Of a stretch of DNA of 64,000 nucleotides, positions 27,727-37,401 are shown piece by piece; position 1 is the stretch's first letter, and each line of letters starts with the position of its first letter. Origin of the DNA: Pseudomarimonas salicorniae. GTDB lineage: Bacteria > Pseudomonadota > Gammaproteobacteria > Xanthomonadales > Xanthomonadaceae. The stretch lies in NCBI RefSeq assembly GCF_023156535.1, contig NZ_JALNMH010000011.1:124001-188000 (forward strand). Reading direction: 5' to 3'. Made by a program: the position numbers and the translations under genes. Below the pieces are notes generated by a model, which saw only the letters and a program-made list of their open reading frames with translations, did not search any database and was not told the origin of the DNA.

Positions 27727-29277
27727 CTACTGGGCAAGTTCGCGGACGTAGCGGTCGATCAGGCGCACGCCGAAGCCGCTGGCGCCCAGCGGCACGGTGG
27801 GAAGGGGGGCGTCGTCGCGCCAGGCCATCGAGGCGATGTCCAGATGCGCCCAGGCCTGGCCCTCGGGCACCCAGCTGCCGATGAAGAAGGCGCCGACGCC
27901 GGCTCCGGCCTTGCCGCTGCTGCCGCCGTTTCGCAGGTCGGCGATCGGCGACTCCAGATCCTTGGCATAGCTCGGATGCAGGGGCAGTCGCCACAGTTCC
28001 TCGCCGCTGCGCATCCCGGCCTGCTGCAGCGCGGTCGCCAGGGACTCGTCGCGGGTGAACAGGCCGCCATATTCATCGCCGACCGCGGTCACCTGCGAGC
28101 CGGTCAGGGTGGCGATATCGACCAGCACCTGCGGCTTGTCCTGCTGCAGCACGTAGGTGATCGCGTCGACCAGGACCATGCGGCCTTCGGCATCGGTGCT
28201 GATCACCTCATAGGTCTTGCCGGACAGGGTGCGGATGACATCGCCCGGGCGGCCGGCGCTGCCCGAGGGCATGTTCTCGGCCAGTGCCGCCACGGCGATC
28301 GCGTTGACCTCGGCGCCGCGTCGGGCAAGGCCCAGCACGGCCCCGGTGACCACTGCCGCGCCGCTCATGTCGTACTTCATCCGCCACAGGTTGTCGCGGC
28401 CCTTGATCGAGATGCCGCCGGTGTCGAAGGTGATCCCCTTCCCGACGAAGGCCAGCGGTTCGGCATCATCCGCGGCGCCCCGGTAGCGGACCAGCATCAG
28501 CCGCGGCGGACGCGCGCTGCCCTGGCCGACGGCGAGGATCGAGCCCATGCCAAGACGCTCCATAGCGGCCTGGTCGAGCACCTCGATGCTGACCCGGTCG
28601 AGGCCGCGGAACGCTTCGCGGGTACGCTCGACGAAGCTCTCCGGGTAGATGACATTGGCCGGTTCGCTGACCAGGTCGCGGGCAAAGCGCACGCCGCTGG
28701 CGACGTGCTGCCAGTCATCCTCCCATGACTTGCGCGAGGCGGCCGGGTCGGCCCCGAGAATGCGCAGTGAGCCCTGGCCTAGCTTCGGCGCGTCGGGTGC
28801 CGGGCTGCGATAGCGGCGGAAGGTGTACTGGCCGAGCTCGGCGCCAAAGGCGAGGTGAGCACCGGCAGCCGGAATGTCGGCAATGTTCCAGGCGAGGTCG
28901 AGGTGCGGCGCCGCGCTGAGCAGGCCGAGCTGGCCGACCAGCCCGCCGACGTCCTCCAGCAGCCGGGCATCGACCGGATCGACACCGGTGCCGATCACGA
29001 TCAGCTGTTCGAACTCCCCGATGCCGAACAGGTTCAGCACCACGCCGCGGTCACCACTGAAGCCCGCGGTGTTGGCTGCCCGGCGCAGCGCGCCCTCCAG
29101 CCGCGCATCCAGCTCGGCGAATGCGCCGCCGTCGGGCAGGCCCTTGGCTACGCTGATCGCCAGCGCGCCGCTCTCGGGCAGCTGGTAGTCGGCGAACTCG
29201 ATCTGCCTTTGCGCCTGAGCCGCCGATGCGGCCAGCAGCAGGGCAATGAACAGCAGAAGGACTCGGGCTTGCGACAT
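27727..29277 (-). CDS. Exported leucyl aminopeptidase (M17 family)
   Basis: 516 residues from the ATG at 29277, with signal peptide MSQARVLLLFIALLLAASAAQAQ, unusual for a family that is mostly cytosolic. The catalytic M17 domain is intact: VGKGITFDTGGISIKGRDNLWRMKYDMSGAA with the two-metal Lys and Asp, and the signature STDAEGRMVLVDA, where Ser replaces the usual Asn of NTDAEGR. It removes N-terminal residues from peptides. It sits upstream of the M24 peptidase on the same strand. Confidence 0.92.
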   Translation of the reverse strand: MSQARVLLLFIALLLAASAAQAQRQIEFADYQLPESGALAISVAKGLPDGGAFAELDARLEGALRRAANTAGFSGDRGVVLNLFGIGEFEQLIVIGTGVDPVDARLLEDVGGLVGQLGLLSAAPHLDLAWNIADIPAAGAHLAFGAELGQYTFRRYRSPAPDAPKLGQGSLRILGADPAASRKSWEDDWQHVASGVRFARDLVSEPANVIYPESFVERTREAFRGLDRVSIEVLDQAAMERLGMGSILAVGQGSARPPRLMLVRYRGAADDAEPLAFVGKGITFDTGGISIKGRDNLWRMKYDMSGAAVVTGAVLGLARRGAEVNAIAVAALAENMPSGSAGRPGDVIRTLSGKTYEVISTDAEGRMVLVDAITYVLQQDKPQVLVDIATLTGSQVTAVGDEYGGLFTRDESLATALQQAGMRSGEELWRLPLHPSYAKDLESPIADLRNGGSSGKAGAGVGAFFIGSWVPEGQAWAHLDIASMAWRDDAPLPTVPLGASGFGVRLIDRYVRELAQ

Positions 29278-29575
29278 CGGACGCTCCGCTTGGCGTGAAG
29301 GACGGCCGCAGACCTTACCGGCAGAGCGGGGTGCTGGTGTCACCATGGTGTGAGGGATTGCGACGAGCCGGGAGCTGGGAGCGGGGAGTCGGGGTCTAGC
29401 CGCTTCGCGGCAACGGCGGCTGCGCCGCCTGAGCCACTGCTGCGCACAAGGGAAGGGGCAGGACGCGCTTCGCTGCAGCGATGATGGCTGTGGGCGCTGA
29501 TGAATCTATCGATGCCCGACTTCGCGGCTTTCGCGTCCTTCGCGGACCTCAATGCTCTTGCCCGGGACCGCGCGA
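29278..29575. other. Non-coding gap with short repeat sequence
   Basis: Contains a stretch (about 29518-29546) reading, on the minus strand, CGCGAAGGACGCGAAAGCC, a form often seen in intergenic repeats of GC-rich bacteria. It presumably holds the M17 promoter close to 29300. No gene supported. Confidence 0.35.
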
Positions 29576-31057
29576 TCAGGCCGATTCCCCGGGCCCGTCC
29601 GAGAAGAGATAGTCCGCCGGTCGCGGCGTGCGCGTGCGCCAGCGGTAGGCCAGCGCCGGGCCGACCCAGAGGGCGATGTTGCGGCCCCGGGCATCAACGT
29701 ACCAGCTGGTGCAGCCGGCGCTCCAGGCGGTGCCGCTGAAGCGCCGGTCGAGCCCGAGCAGAAAGGCGCGCTGAACTTCTTCCTTCGGCTCGACCGCCAC
29801 CGCGCCCCGCTGCGCCCGCAGTGCGCGCAGGGCCTGGATGTGGCGGACCTGGCTTTCGATCATGAACAGCACCGAGTTGTGGCCCAGGGCGGTATTGGGG
29901 CCGAGCAGAAAGAACAGGTTGGGATAGCCGGCCACGCCGATGCCGAGGTGCGCCGCCGGTCGATCCGCCCAGTCGCGGGACAGGCAATGGCCGTCCCGGC
30001 CGGTGATCTCGATGTCCTCGCGAAGGCGCAGCGGGTCGAAGCCGGTCGCGCAGACGATCGCATCGAGATCGACGCGCTGACCATCGGCGAGGCGCCAGCC
30101 GCGGGCGTCGATTGCCGCGATGGCCCCGCGGTGAACCGTGGTGTTGGGGGCGCACAGCGCGGGATAGAAGTCGCTGCTGAACAATACCCGCTTGCAGCCT
30201 ACCGGATAGTCGGGGCGCAGGGCCTCGCGCAGGGCCGGATCCGCAACCTGACGGCGGCGCAGCCGGTTGCCTAGCCAGCGCGCCCAGAAGGCCGTACGCG
30301 GATGGATCAGCGCATGGGCCAGCACCTCCAGCAGCACGAACACGCTTGAGCGCACGGCCAGGCGCAGCCAGGGCCATGCCGCGAAGCGGCCCTGCAGCCA
30401 CTCGGGAAAGCGACGGTCGGGGCGCGGCAGGACCCAGGGCGGCGTGCGCATCGCCACGTGCAGTTCCGCTGCGTCGCGAGCCAGCTCGGGGATGATCTGC
30501 ACCGCGCTGGCGCCGCTGCCGATGACGCCGATCCGCTTGCCGGCCGGGTTGAACCCGGCGTCCCAGCGCGCGCTGTGCAGCAGTGGGCCGGCGAAGTCAT
30601 CAAGGCCGTGAAGCCCCGGCCAGGCGGGGTGGTGAAGCCCGCCCGTGCCGAATACCAGGTCGCGGCTGCGGAAGATGGCGCCGGATGCGCAGCGCACCTG
30701 CCACAGACCCTCCTGCGCATCCCAATGCGCTGCCTTCACCCGTTCGCCGTAGCGCAGGCGCCCTTCACGCTCGATCGGCGAGGCCAGCTCGCGCAGGTAA
30801 CCGAGGATCTCGGCCTGGCTGGGAAACAGCCGCGTCCAGTGCGCGTTGGGCGCGTCGGAGAGCGAGTACAGGTGCGAGGGCACGTCGCAGGCGGCGCCCG
30901 GATAGCGGTTGTCTCGCCAGGTGCCGCCGGGCAACTCGGCCTTCTCAAGCACCAGATAGCGCTGGCCGCCCTGCCGCTGCAGCGCGCGTGCCATGGCAAG
31001 CCCGCTGAAGCCGGCCCCGACGATCAGGCAGTCGAGCGCGTCGCCCGACGCGCTCAT
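29576..31057 (-). CDS. FAD-dependent monooxygenase of Baeyer-Villiger type
   Basis: 493 residues. FAD-binding GAGFSG at about 14-19, NADP-binding GSGASA near 180, and between them FAGPLLHSARWD (about 154-165), which fits the FxGxxxHxxxW fingerprint of type I Baeyer-Villiger monooxygenases. The conserved GTWRDNRYPGAACDVPSHLY is also present. It would oxidise ketones to esters or lactones with NADPH and oxygen. Substrate unknown. It lies 19 bases downstream of tspO in one transcription unit. Confidence 0.87.
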   Translation of the reverse strand: MSASGDALDCLIVGAGFSGLAMARALQRQGGQRYLVLEKAELPGGTWRDNRYPGAACDVPSHLYSLSDAPNAHWTRLFPSQAEILGYLRELASPIEREGRLRYGERVKAAHWDAQEGLWQVRCASGAIFRSRDLVFGTGGLHHPAWPGLHGLDDFAGPLLHSARWDAGFNPAGKRIGVIGSGASAVQIIPELARDAAELHVAMRTPPWVLPRPDRRFPEWLQGRFAAWPWLRLAVRSSVFVLLEVLAHALIHPRTAFWARWLGNRLRRRQVADPALREALRPDYPVGCKRVLFSSDFYPALCAPNTTVHRGAIAAIDARGWRLADGQRVDLDAIVCATGFDPLRLREDIEITGRDGHCLSRDWADRPAAHLGIGVAGYPNLFFLLGPNTALGHNSVLFMIESQVRHIQALRALRAQRGAVAVEPKEEVQRAFLLGLDRRFSGTAWSAGCTSWYVDARGRNIALWVGPALAYRWRTRTPRPADYLFSDGPGESA

Positions 31058-31076
31058 GATGTCCGCTGCAGTGGAG

Positions 31077-31550
31077 CTATCGGTTCAGCCACCAGAATGC
31101 CCCGTTCAGCACCCACGCGAAGCTGACCCAGGCAAGGTAAGGCAGCATCAGGCCGAAGGCGAGGCCCGAGTGCGGGCGAAAGCGCAGGGCGGTGGCCAGG
31201 ATCAGCGCCCACAGCACGGCCATCTCGAGCAGTGCGACCCCTCGCCAGCCGAGGCCAAAGAACAGCGGCGTCCAGGCGGCATTGAGGGTCAGCTGCAGAT
31301 ACCAGGCGCGCAGCGGGGCAGACCAGGCGCCAGTCTTGCTCCATACCCGCCAAGCAGCGACCGCCATCATCACGTAGAGCAGGGTCCAGACCGGCCCGAA
31401 CAGCCAGCCCGGCGGCGCAAAGGACGGGCGAACCAGACGGGCGTAGTCCTCGTCCGGCGGAAACAGCGCGCCGCCCAGCGCAGCGGCGAAGCTGAGGGCC
31501 AGAAAGCCTGCGAGGGCGAGCACGGAGCGAGGCGTCGATGGACTGGTCAT
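31077..31550 (-). CDS. tspO: TspO/MBR family membrane protein
   Basis: 157 residues with five hydrophobic segments and the TspO pattern: RPSFAPPGWLFGPVWTLLYVMMAVAAW, then LNAAWTPLFFGLGWRGVAL and PYLAWVSFAWVLNGAFWWLN. Family proteins bind porphyrins and sterol-like ligands and are linked to stress and photooxidative response. Its direct coupling with a flavin monooxygenase is suggestive of handling a hydrophobic ligand but proves nothing. Confidence 0.93.
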   Translation of the reverse strand: MTSPSTPRSVLALAGFLALSFAAALGGALFPPDEDYARLVRPSFAPPGWLFGPVWTLLYVMMAVAAWRVWSKTGAWSAPLRAWYLQLTLNAAWTPLFFGLGWRGVALLEMAVLWALILATALRFRPHSGLAFGLMLPYLAWVSFAWVLNGAFWWLNR

Positions 31551-31585
31551 GCGTGCAGGCTGCCCGCATCGCCGTCAGGCCGCCG

Positions 31586-34500
31586 TCAAGGCGCTTCGAA
31601 CCCATTGGCGAAGATCGATGCGCCGGTGAGCAGCAGGGTGAAGCTGCGGACGGTCTCGGCGCCGCAGTTGTCGCGGAACCGCACCTCCACCGGATAGGCG
31701 CCTGGCGACCCGGTCGCCTCGATCCGCAGCTCGCCGCCGTTGCCGGCCGGACTCAGCGGTCCGGGCGAACCGGTGGCCAGCGCACTGACCAGATCAACGC
31801 TGCCATTGTCGCTGGCGAGGCTGTCCGGCAGCAGGCTGAGCGTACTGCCCGTCAGCACCACCAGCGGGTCGGCGTACTGGCCGACCTGTGGCGCGGTATT
31901 GGGGAGGATGTCGATATCGACCAGTCCGCTGGCGCTGTCCGTGCCGTCGTCGGCGATGAGCTGCAGGGTGCCGGTGCTGGCCGAGCAGGTCGCGGAAAGA
32001 ACGGCGGACACCGCACCCTCGTCGTTGCGCAAGCCACTGGTGGAAAGGCCTGAGACCGAACCGCCGCTGCCCAGGCTCACGGTCAGATCGCCCGCCGCGG
32101 TTTCGGCATCGCTGACGCTGGCGAGCTGGAGCACCGGCCCTGCCGGGCTGCCCTGCTGCACGGCGATGCCCGCAGCCGGGGTCACGCTGGGGGGCGAGTT
32201 GGTGAGGCTCACGCCGAGCTGGAAGCTGGCGTCGCGCACGGCGCCGCAGTTGTCGGTGGCGCGTACCGTGATGGTGTGGCTGCCGGCGGGGGCGGCATTG
32301 GAGACGCTGAGGACGCCAGCGCCATCGATGCTGAGTCCGCCCAGGTACGTGCCGGTGCTCAGGATCTGCAGGTCGGCGACGCTGCCGTTGTCCGCGGGGC
32401 CGCTGGCGGGAGCGATGGTGGTGCTGCCGGCCAGCGCCACGCTCCGGTTGCCGTAGCCCAGCGTCGGCGGTGTATTGGCGCTGACATTGACCTGAAGGTC
32501 GCCGGTGCCGGAGAGATCGCCGTCGCTGACCTCGAAGCGCTGGGTGCCGGGGGTGGCCGAGCAGCCGGCCGCGACCGTGGCGCTGATGCTGCCGCCGCTG
32601 TTCGCGGGGCTGCCGATCGCGAGGCCGCTGCCGCTGCCGCCCGGGACCGCACTGACCACAAGGCTGCCGGCGGCGGTCTGCGCATCGCTGACCGTTCCGA
32701 CGGCTACCGCGGCGCCGGCGGGGCTGCCCTGCTGGCGGCTGATCGCGCTGGCCGGGGTGAACTGAGGCGCCGAATTGGGCACTTCCACCTGCAGCGTGGC
32801 GTCGTGGATGGCGCCGCAGTTGTCGGTGGCGCGCACGGTCAGGGTGTGTACGCCCACCGGGCCAGCATTGCCGAGGCTGACCTCGCCGCTGGCATCCACG
32901 CTGGCGCTGCCGGTGAAGCTTCCGGTGGAGGCGACGACAAGGCTGGCGACGCTGCCGTTGTCGCTCGGCGCTGTGGAGGGCAGCACGCTGCCCGAGGTGC
33001 CGAAGGCGAGGCTGGTGCCGGCATAGGCGAGGACAGGCGGCGTATTGGCGCTGACGTTGACCTGCAGGTCGCCCGTGCCGGTGAGGTCGCCGTCGCTCAC
33101 CTGGAAACGCTGGGTGCCGGTGCTTGCGGTGCAACTGGCGGCCACCGTGGCGCTGACCGTGCCTGCGGCATTGGCGGGCGAGCCGATCAGCAGGCCGCTG
33201 CCGCTGCCGCCAGCGATGGCGCTGACCGCCAGGCTGCCGGCCGCGGTCTGCGCATCGCTCACCGTGCCAACAGTGACCGCCGGGCCGGCCGGACTGCCCT
33301 GCTGACGCGAGATGGCTGCTGAGGGCGCGAAGAGCGGGGCGGAGTTCTCGACGGTCAGGTTGATGCTGGCATCGGTGCTGATGGAGCAGTTGTCGGTGGC
33401 GCGGATGGTCAGGGTGTGGGTGCCCACCGGCGCGGCACTGCCGAGGGTGACCACGCCCGATGCGTTGACCGAGGCGCTGCCGGTGAAGGTTCCGAGGCTG
33501 AGGACGGTCAGGGCGTTGATGCTGCCGTTGTCGCTGGGGCCGAGATTCGGATTGACGGTAGCGCCCGCGCCGCCGGTGACGCTGCTGTCCGGATAGCCGA
33601 GCGTCGGCGCCGTGTTGTTGCTCAGGTTGACCTGCAGATCGCCGGTGCCGGTCAGCGCCCCGTCCGAGGCCTCGAAGCGCAGGGTGCCGGCGCTGGCGGA
33701 GCAGGCTGCGGTTACCACCGCGCTGACCGTGCCGGCGCTGTTGCTGACCGAGCTGGCGCTGATCCCGCTGCTGCTGCCACCCGAGATGGCCGAAACGCCG
33801 AGCGATCCGGCCGCGGTCTCGCCATCGCTGACCGTGCCCACGGTGACCGCAGCGCCGGCCACGCTGCCGCGCTGCCGGCTGATCGCGGCCGCCGGCGTGA
33901 AACTGGGCGCGGTATTGCTGGCGATGGTGAAGTTGCTGGCGGAGACCCCGGCGGGTGCCACGAAGTCGTGCTCGCGGACCCGCACACGGCCCTGGGTGGT
34001 GGGCGTGTTGGGCACGGTCCAGCTGCGGCTGCCGGTATTGGCGACGTTCTCTGCGATCAGGGTGGGAAAGGTGCTGCCGCCATCGGTCGACAGCTCGATG
34101 GTGACGTTGCGATCGAAGCCTGCGGTCTGGGTCCAGCTGATGGTGGTGATCTGGCCGGGCTCCAGCGTCGCGCCGCCGACCGAGACATCGCCGATGCTGT
34201 CGGCCACGCCGTCAAGATTGCTGTCGCGGAACCAGCCGATGTCGCGCATCAGCTGGCGGGTAAGGTCGAGGTCCAGGGATAGACCGGCGTTGATCGAGGG
34301 CTCCATCAGCACGTTGGGCGACACGACCTTGGCGAAGTGCGAGACCGATGAGCCACCCTCGTAGGGGTTCGGCGCATACAGCTGCACGCGTCCACTCGGG
34401 GCATCGCGGCCTGCGCTCAGGTAGTCGCCGGCCAGCTTCACGTTGCTGCCGTTCCAGAACAGGTTGCCGAAGTTGATCGCCGAGGCCGCACGTTCGCCAT

Positions 34501-35581
34501 CGGTCATCTGGTCCCAGGTCTTGCCGCTGGTGGCGTCGTACTGGTAGCGAGCCCAGATATCAGGCAGGTTTCCGGGCCGCGCGCCGCTCGAGTTCGCATA
34601 GCTGGCAAAGCCCAGTCCATGTCCCAGCTCATGCAGCAGCACCACGAACAGATTCACCGTTCCGCCGGGCGTGGCGTTGTCGAGGCCGTAATAGAACCGC
34701 GTGCCGCTGCCCAGGCAGCCGGCGTCGACGTCGGAGTTGAAGGTGGTGTTGATGTCGACCCCGGGATCGACGTCGGTTCGTCTTTGCTTGCTGAAGAGCG
34801 CGACCGGATAGACCGTGCTGGTGAACTCTACGCCGAGGCTCGGATTGGAAGTCTGGTAAAGCGAGGCGGCACCCGCACTGCCCAGGACGCCGCCCGAGGT
34901 GGAGCAGGGCGTCAGGGGATTGAACTGTGCCCCGACCTGGATGGTGACCTCGCTGTCGAGAAAGGCGGCCCAGATGTCCGCGGCAGCCTCGAACAGCGCA
35001 AGGCGCTGCGCGCCGAGGTTGGCGTTGCCGTCATTGCCCGGTGCCGGAAGAAGCTGGGCGGCGGTGGAATTGAAGCCCTCGTTCGCCCCGTCGTTGTTGA
35101 CGATGGTGATGGTCGCGCCGGCCTTGGCGCCGCCCGACTTCCAGCCGCTGATGAGCTCGGAGTAGAAACGGTACTCCGCAGGCGACATGCCGTGGCGGGC
35201 GGCGATCTCGGTCTCGTGAAGGAAAGCTTCGTCGGAGTCGTGGTCTCTGCCCAGCGCCTTGCCCGTGCGCAGGTCGCGACCGAAGAACGACTTGGCCTCG
35301 TCCAGGCTGGCTACGCAGCCAAGGCGGAGGTCGCCGCCCTCCTGGGCCGCCAGCGCCACGTGCTGGAAACCGTCCGCGGTGTCGATGCGCGTGCTGCCGT
35401 CCGCAGACTTCGAGATCTGCCAGCCGGCGACCTCCCGCGAGGTCAGGCTGGCGATCAGTTCGGCCAGCTCAGGCTCGGGCTGCGCGCTGGCGGCGAGGCA
35501 GAAGGGGGAGGCGGCGACCAGCGCGCAGAAAAGTGTGAAGCGGTTCAAGGTTCCAGGACTGCATTGCGCCACAGGCGGCAT
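31586..35581 (-). CDS. Large secreted metalloprotease-like protein with four tandem repeats and an IFANGFE tail
   Basis: 1331 residues with an N-terminal signal peptide. A globular part to about 470 contains LHELGHGLGF, a zinc-protease HExxH motif; the third ligand is not obvious. An Ig-like unit follows (about 470-560), then four repeats of about 190 residues, each opening with a form of 'SAPxFxPAxAISRQxGSPAGxAVTVGTVSDxxTAAGSL' and containing a TGTGDLQVN...NTPPxLxY strand and a HTLTVRATDNC strand. DNA copies begin near 33895, 33320, 32757 and 32190. The last eleven residues read ASIFANGFEAP, like the tail of the protein at 40298. The start gives a sensible signal peptide but a poorly spaced ribosome site. 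The repeats look like adhesive, cadherin-like modules. Confidence 0.82.
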   Translation of the reverse strand: MPPVAQCSPGTLNRFTLFCALVAASPFCLAASAQPEPELAELIASLTSREVAGWQISKSADGSTRIDTADGFQHVALAAQEGGDLRLGCVASLDEAKSFFGRDLRTGKALGRDHDSDEAFLHETEIAARHGMSPAEYRFYSELISGWKSGGAKAGATITIVNNDGANEGFNSTAAQLLPAPGNDGNANLGAQRLALFEAAADIWAAFLDSEVTIQVGAQFNPLTPCSTSGGVLGSAGAASLYQTSNPSLGVEFTSTVYPVALFSKQRRTDVDPGVDINTTFNSDVDAGCLGSGTRFYYGLDNATPGGTVNLFVVLLHELGHGLGFASYANSSGARPGNLPDIWARYQYDATSGKTWDQMTDGERAASAINFGNLFWNGSNVKLAGDYLSAGRDAPSGRVQLYAPNPYEGGSSVSHFAKVVSPNVLMEPSINAGLSLDLDLTRQLMRDIGWFRDSNLDGVADSIGDVSVGGATLEPGQITTISWTQTAGFDRNVTIELSTDGGSTFPTLIAENVANTGSRSWTVPNTPTTQGRVRVREHDFVAPAGVSASNFTIASNTAPSFTPAAAISRQRGSVAGAAVTVGTVSDGETAAGSLGVSAISGGSSSGISASSVSNSAGTVSAVVTAACSASAGTLRFEASDGALTGTGDLQVNLSNNTAPTLGYPDSSVTGGAGATVNPNLGPSDNGSINALTVLSLGTFTGSASVNASGVVTLGSAAPVGTHTLTIRATDNCSISTDASINLTVENSAPLFAPSAAISRQQGSPAGPAVTVGTVSDAQTAAGSLAVSAIAGGSGSGLLIGSPANAAGTVSATVAASCTASTGTQRFQVSDGDLTGTGDLQVNVSANTPPVLAYAGTSLAFGTSGSVLPSTAPSDNGSVASLVVASTGSFTGSASVDASGEVSLGNAGPVGVHTLTVRATDNCGAIHDATLQVEVPNSAPQFTPASAISRQQGSPAGAAVAVGTVSDAQTAAGSLVVSAVPGGSGSGLAIGSPANSGGSISATVAAGCSATPGTQRFEVSDGDLSGTGDLQVNVSANTPPTLGYGNRSVALAGSTTIAPASGPADNGSVADLQILSTGTYLGGLSIDGAGVLSVSNAAPAGSHTITVRATDNCGAVRDASFQLGVSLTNSPPSVTPAAGIAVQQGSPAGPVLQLASVSDAETAAGDLTVSLGSGGSVSGLSTSGLRNDEGAVSAVLSATCSASTGTLQLIADDGTDSASGLVDIDILPNTAPQVGQYADPLVVLTGSTLSLLPDSLASDNGSVDLVSALATGSPGPLSPAGNGGELRIEATGSPGAYPVEVRFRDNCGAETVRSFTLLLTGASIFANGFEAP

Positions 35582-35681
35582 GTCCTTCTACGCATACGCC
35601 GAGTGGGCGGATGTGACACTCGGGTTTTTCCCGTGCCTGCCGCCGCGATAGCATGCGGTCAATCCTGTTCGAGCCTTGTCG

Positions 35682-36047
35682 ATGAGCGCGCTGAATGTCC
35701 TGGGTACGCCGCTGCAGCCCTGCAGTCTTGATCCGTTGACCGGCTGGTTCCGCGATGGATGCTGCCGCAGCGATCCCCACGATGCGGGCATGCACTGGGT
35801 GTGTGCGGTGATGACGAGCGAGTTCCTCGAGTTCTCGCGACAGGCCGGCAACGACCTGTCGACGCCGCGGCCGGAGTTCGCCTTCCCGGGACTCAAGCCC
35901 GGCGACCGCTGGTGCCTGTGCGCACGGCGCTGGCAGGAGGCCTACGTCGCCGGGGCAGCGCCGCGCGTGGTGCTGGAGTCCACCCACCTGAACACGCTGG
36001 GCGTGGTCACGCTCGAGCAGCTGCGCGACGGCGCGGTGGCCGGCTAG
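35682..36047 (+). CDS. DUF2237 family protein
   Basis: 121 residues. It matches the DUF2237 pattern closely: DPLTGWFRDGCC, HWVCAVMTSEFLEFSRQAGNDLSTPRPEFAFPGLKPGDRWCLCARRWQEA, and LESTHLNTLGVVTLEQL. The conserved Cys and His residues suggest a metal- or ligand-binding fold; no function is known. It overlaps the end of the PP2C gene by four bases tail to tail. Confidence 0.9.
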   Translation: MSALNVLGTPLQPCSLDPLTGWFRDGCCRSDPHDAGMHWVCAVMTSEFLEFSRQAGNDLSTPRPEFAFPGLKPGDRWCLCARRWQEAYVAGAAPRVVLESTHLNTLGVVTLEQLRDGAVAG

Positions 36048-36826
36048 TCCGCCGCGGGCAGGCAGCGCAGCACGAGCAGGGTCTGGTCATCCTCGCCGAC
36101 GGCGCCGCCCTGATGCGCGTGCAGGGCGTTGACCAGGGTGTCGCGGATGGCCGATGCCGGGTCCGGCGCTTGGCGCAGCAGGGCCTCGACGCGATGCAGG
36201 CCGAAGGGCGTGCCGCTGCTGTCGCGGGCCTCGAGTACGCCATCCGTGCACAGCACCAGCGCGTCCCCAGGCTTGATGGCCTGCTCCCGGTTGCAGAAGC
36301 GGTAGTCGCGGTCGATGCCGAGCGGGATGTCGCCCTCCTCGCCGACCCTAAACACGTCGTTTCCCCGCCTCAGCAGTGCGGCATGGTGCCCGGCGGAGCA
36401 CCACTGCAGCTGGGCCAGGTCCGGGCGGTGCAGGGCGGCGAAGACGGTCATGAAGTGCCGTCGCGGGCGTCGCGAGAAGAAGTGACGGTTGGCGTAGGTC
36501 AGGGCCCCGGCCGGGCCCTGTGGCGGTTCGTCGCCACGGTAGGTGCGCAGGATGGCGTCGAACTGCACCGCCTCCATCGCCGCCGCGGGACCGTGCCCGG
36601 AGACGTCGGCGATCATCACGCCCCAGGCGTCAACGCCGTGCTGGTCGGCCCAGCCCTCCGGCATGAAGCGGCTGAGCGGCATCAGGTCGTAGTAGTCGCC
36701 GGCGGCGATGAAGGCGGGTTGATAGTGCACGGCGTGGTCGAGGCCGCGGATCTCCGGCGCGTCGGGCAGCAGCAGGCGCTGCACGTCGGCGAGGCTTTCG
36801 AATTCGCGGCTGTGCGGGTGGATCAC
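36044..36826 (-). CDS. RsbU/SpoIIE-type PP2C serine phosphatase
   Basis: 260 residues. Phosphatase motifs: YQPAFIAAGDYYDLMPL, GVMIADVSGHGPAAAM, FMTVFAALHRPDLAQLQWCSAGHHAALL, LVLCTDGVLEARDSSGTPFG and GEDDQTLLVLR. All metal-binding aspartates are present. No sensor domain is attached, so it is likely steered by a partner protein. No anti-sigma or STAS partner gene lies nearby. It probably acts in a partner-switching circuit. Confidence 0.92.
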   Translation of the reverse strand: MIHPHSREFESLADVQRLLLPDAPEIRGLDHAVHYQPAFIAAGDYYDLMPLSRFMPEGWADQHGVDAWGVMIADVSGHGPAAAMEAVQFDAILRTYRGDEPPQGPAGALTYANRHFFSRRPRRHFMTVFAALHRPDLAQLQWCSAGHHAALLRRGNDVFRVGEEGDIPLGIDRDYRFCNREQAIKPGDALVLCTDGVLEARDSSGTPFGLHRVEALLRQAPDPASAIRDTLVNALHAHQGGAVGEDDQTLLVLRCLPAAD

Positions 36827-37059
36827 GCTCGGGGTTCCATGGCTGCATCACGGCGGTGCTGCGGCCGATCCTAGCCGGTTTGCCGCCTGGTAAGGGCTGC
36901 AGACATGCGAGGCCAGCCACGAGATCGGTGGCCGCTATCGCCCCCGCCAGGCTGAACCGCAGCCGGATGCCGCGCTGTTCCGGGTCAACCGCGAGCGGCG
37001 TCGGCGCGTTGTGGCGGATGAAGGCGGAGATCCATCCGCCGTGACCCGAGGAGTGACCG

Positions 37060-37380
37060 ATGCGCATCATCACCATTGCCCTGTCAGCCGCCGCCGTCCT
37101 GTGCCTTTCCGCCACCTCTGCCGAGGCCGGCTCGCGCACCGAACACCGCGAGAACCGCCAGGAGGCCCGCATCGCCCATGGCGTGGCTAGCGGCGAACTC
37201 ACCCGTCCCGAGGCGCGGCGCCTGCAGCGTGGCCAGCAGCGTGTCGACCTGGCGCAGGCCGTGGCCCGCGCTGATGGCGTGGTGACCCGTAACGAGCGTC
37301 AGCGCCTGGAGAACATGCAGGACCGCGAGAGCGCACGCATTGCCAGCGAGAAGCATGACGCCCAGCATCGGCGCTACTGA
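37060..37380 (+). CDS. Small exported protein, helical
   Basis: 106 residues with GAGGAG upstream of the ATG, a signal peptide of about 22 residues (MRIITIALSAAAVLCLSATSAEA) and a very polar helical rest. It contains two related units, RIAHGVASGELTRPEARRLQRGQ and QAVARADGVVTRNERQRLENMQD, which look like paired helices of an EF-hand-like or spy-like type. Probably periplasmic. I cannot assign a function. Confidence 0.75.
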   Translation: MRIITIALSAAAVLCLSATSAEAGSRTEHRENRQEARIAHGVASGELTRPEARRLQRGQQRVDLAQAVARADGVVTRNERQRLENMQDRESARIASEKHDAQHRRY

Positions 37381-37401
37381 CCCTGGCCGCCGCTTCCCCT
37401 G

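Noticed and set aside
36827-37202. Minus-strand frame upstream of the PP2C gene (reading through 36.85-37.2 kb)
   Set aside because: No ribosome site or family likeness, and it overlaps the better supported small exported protein at 37060.
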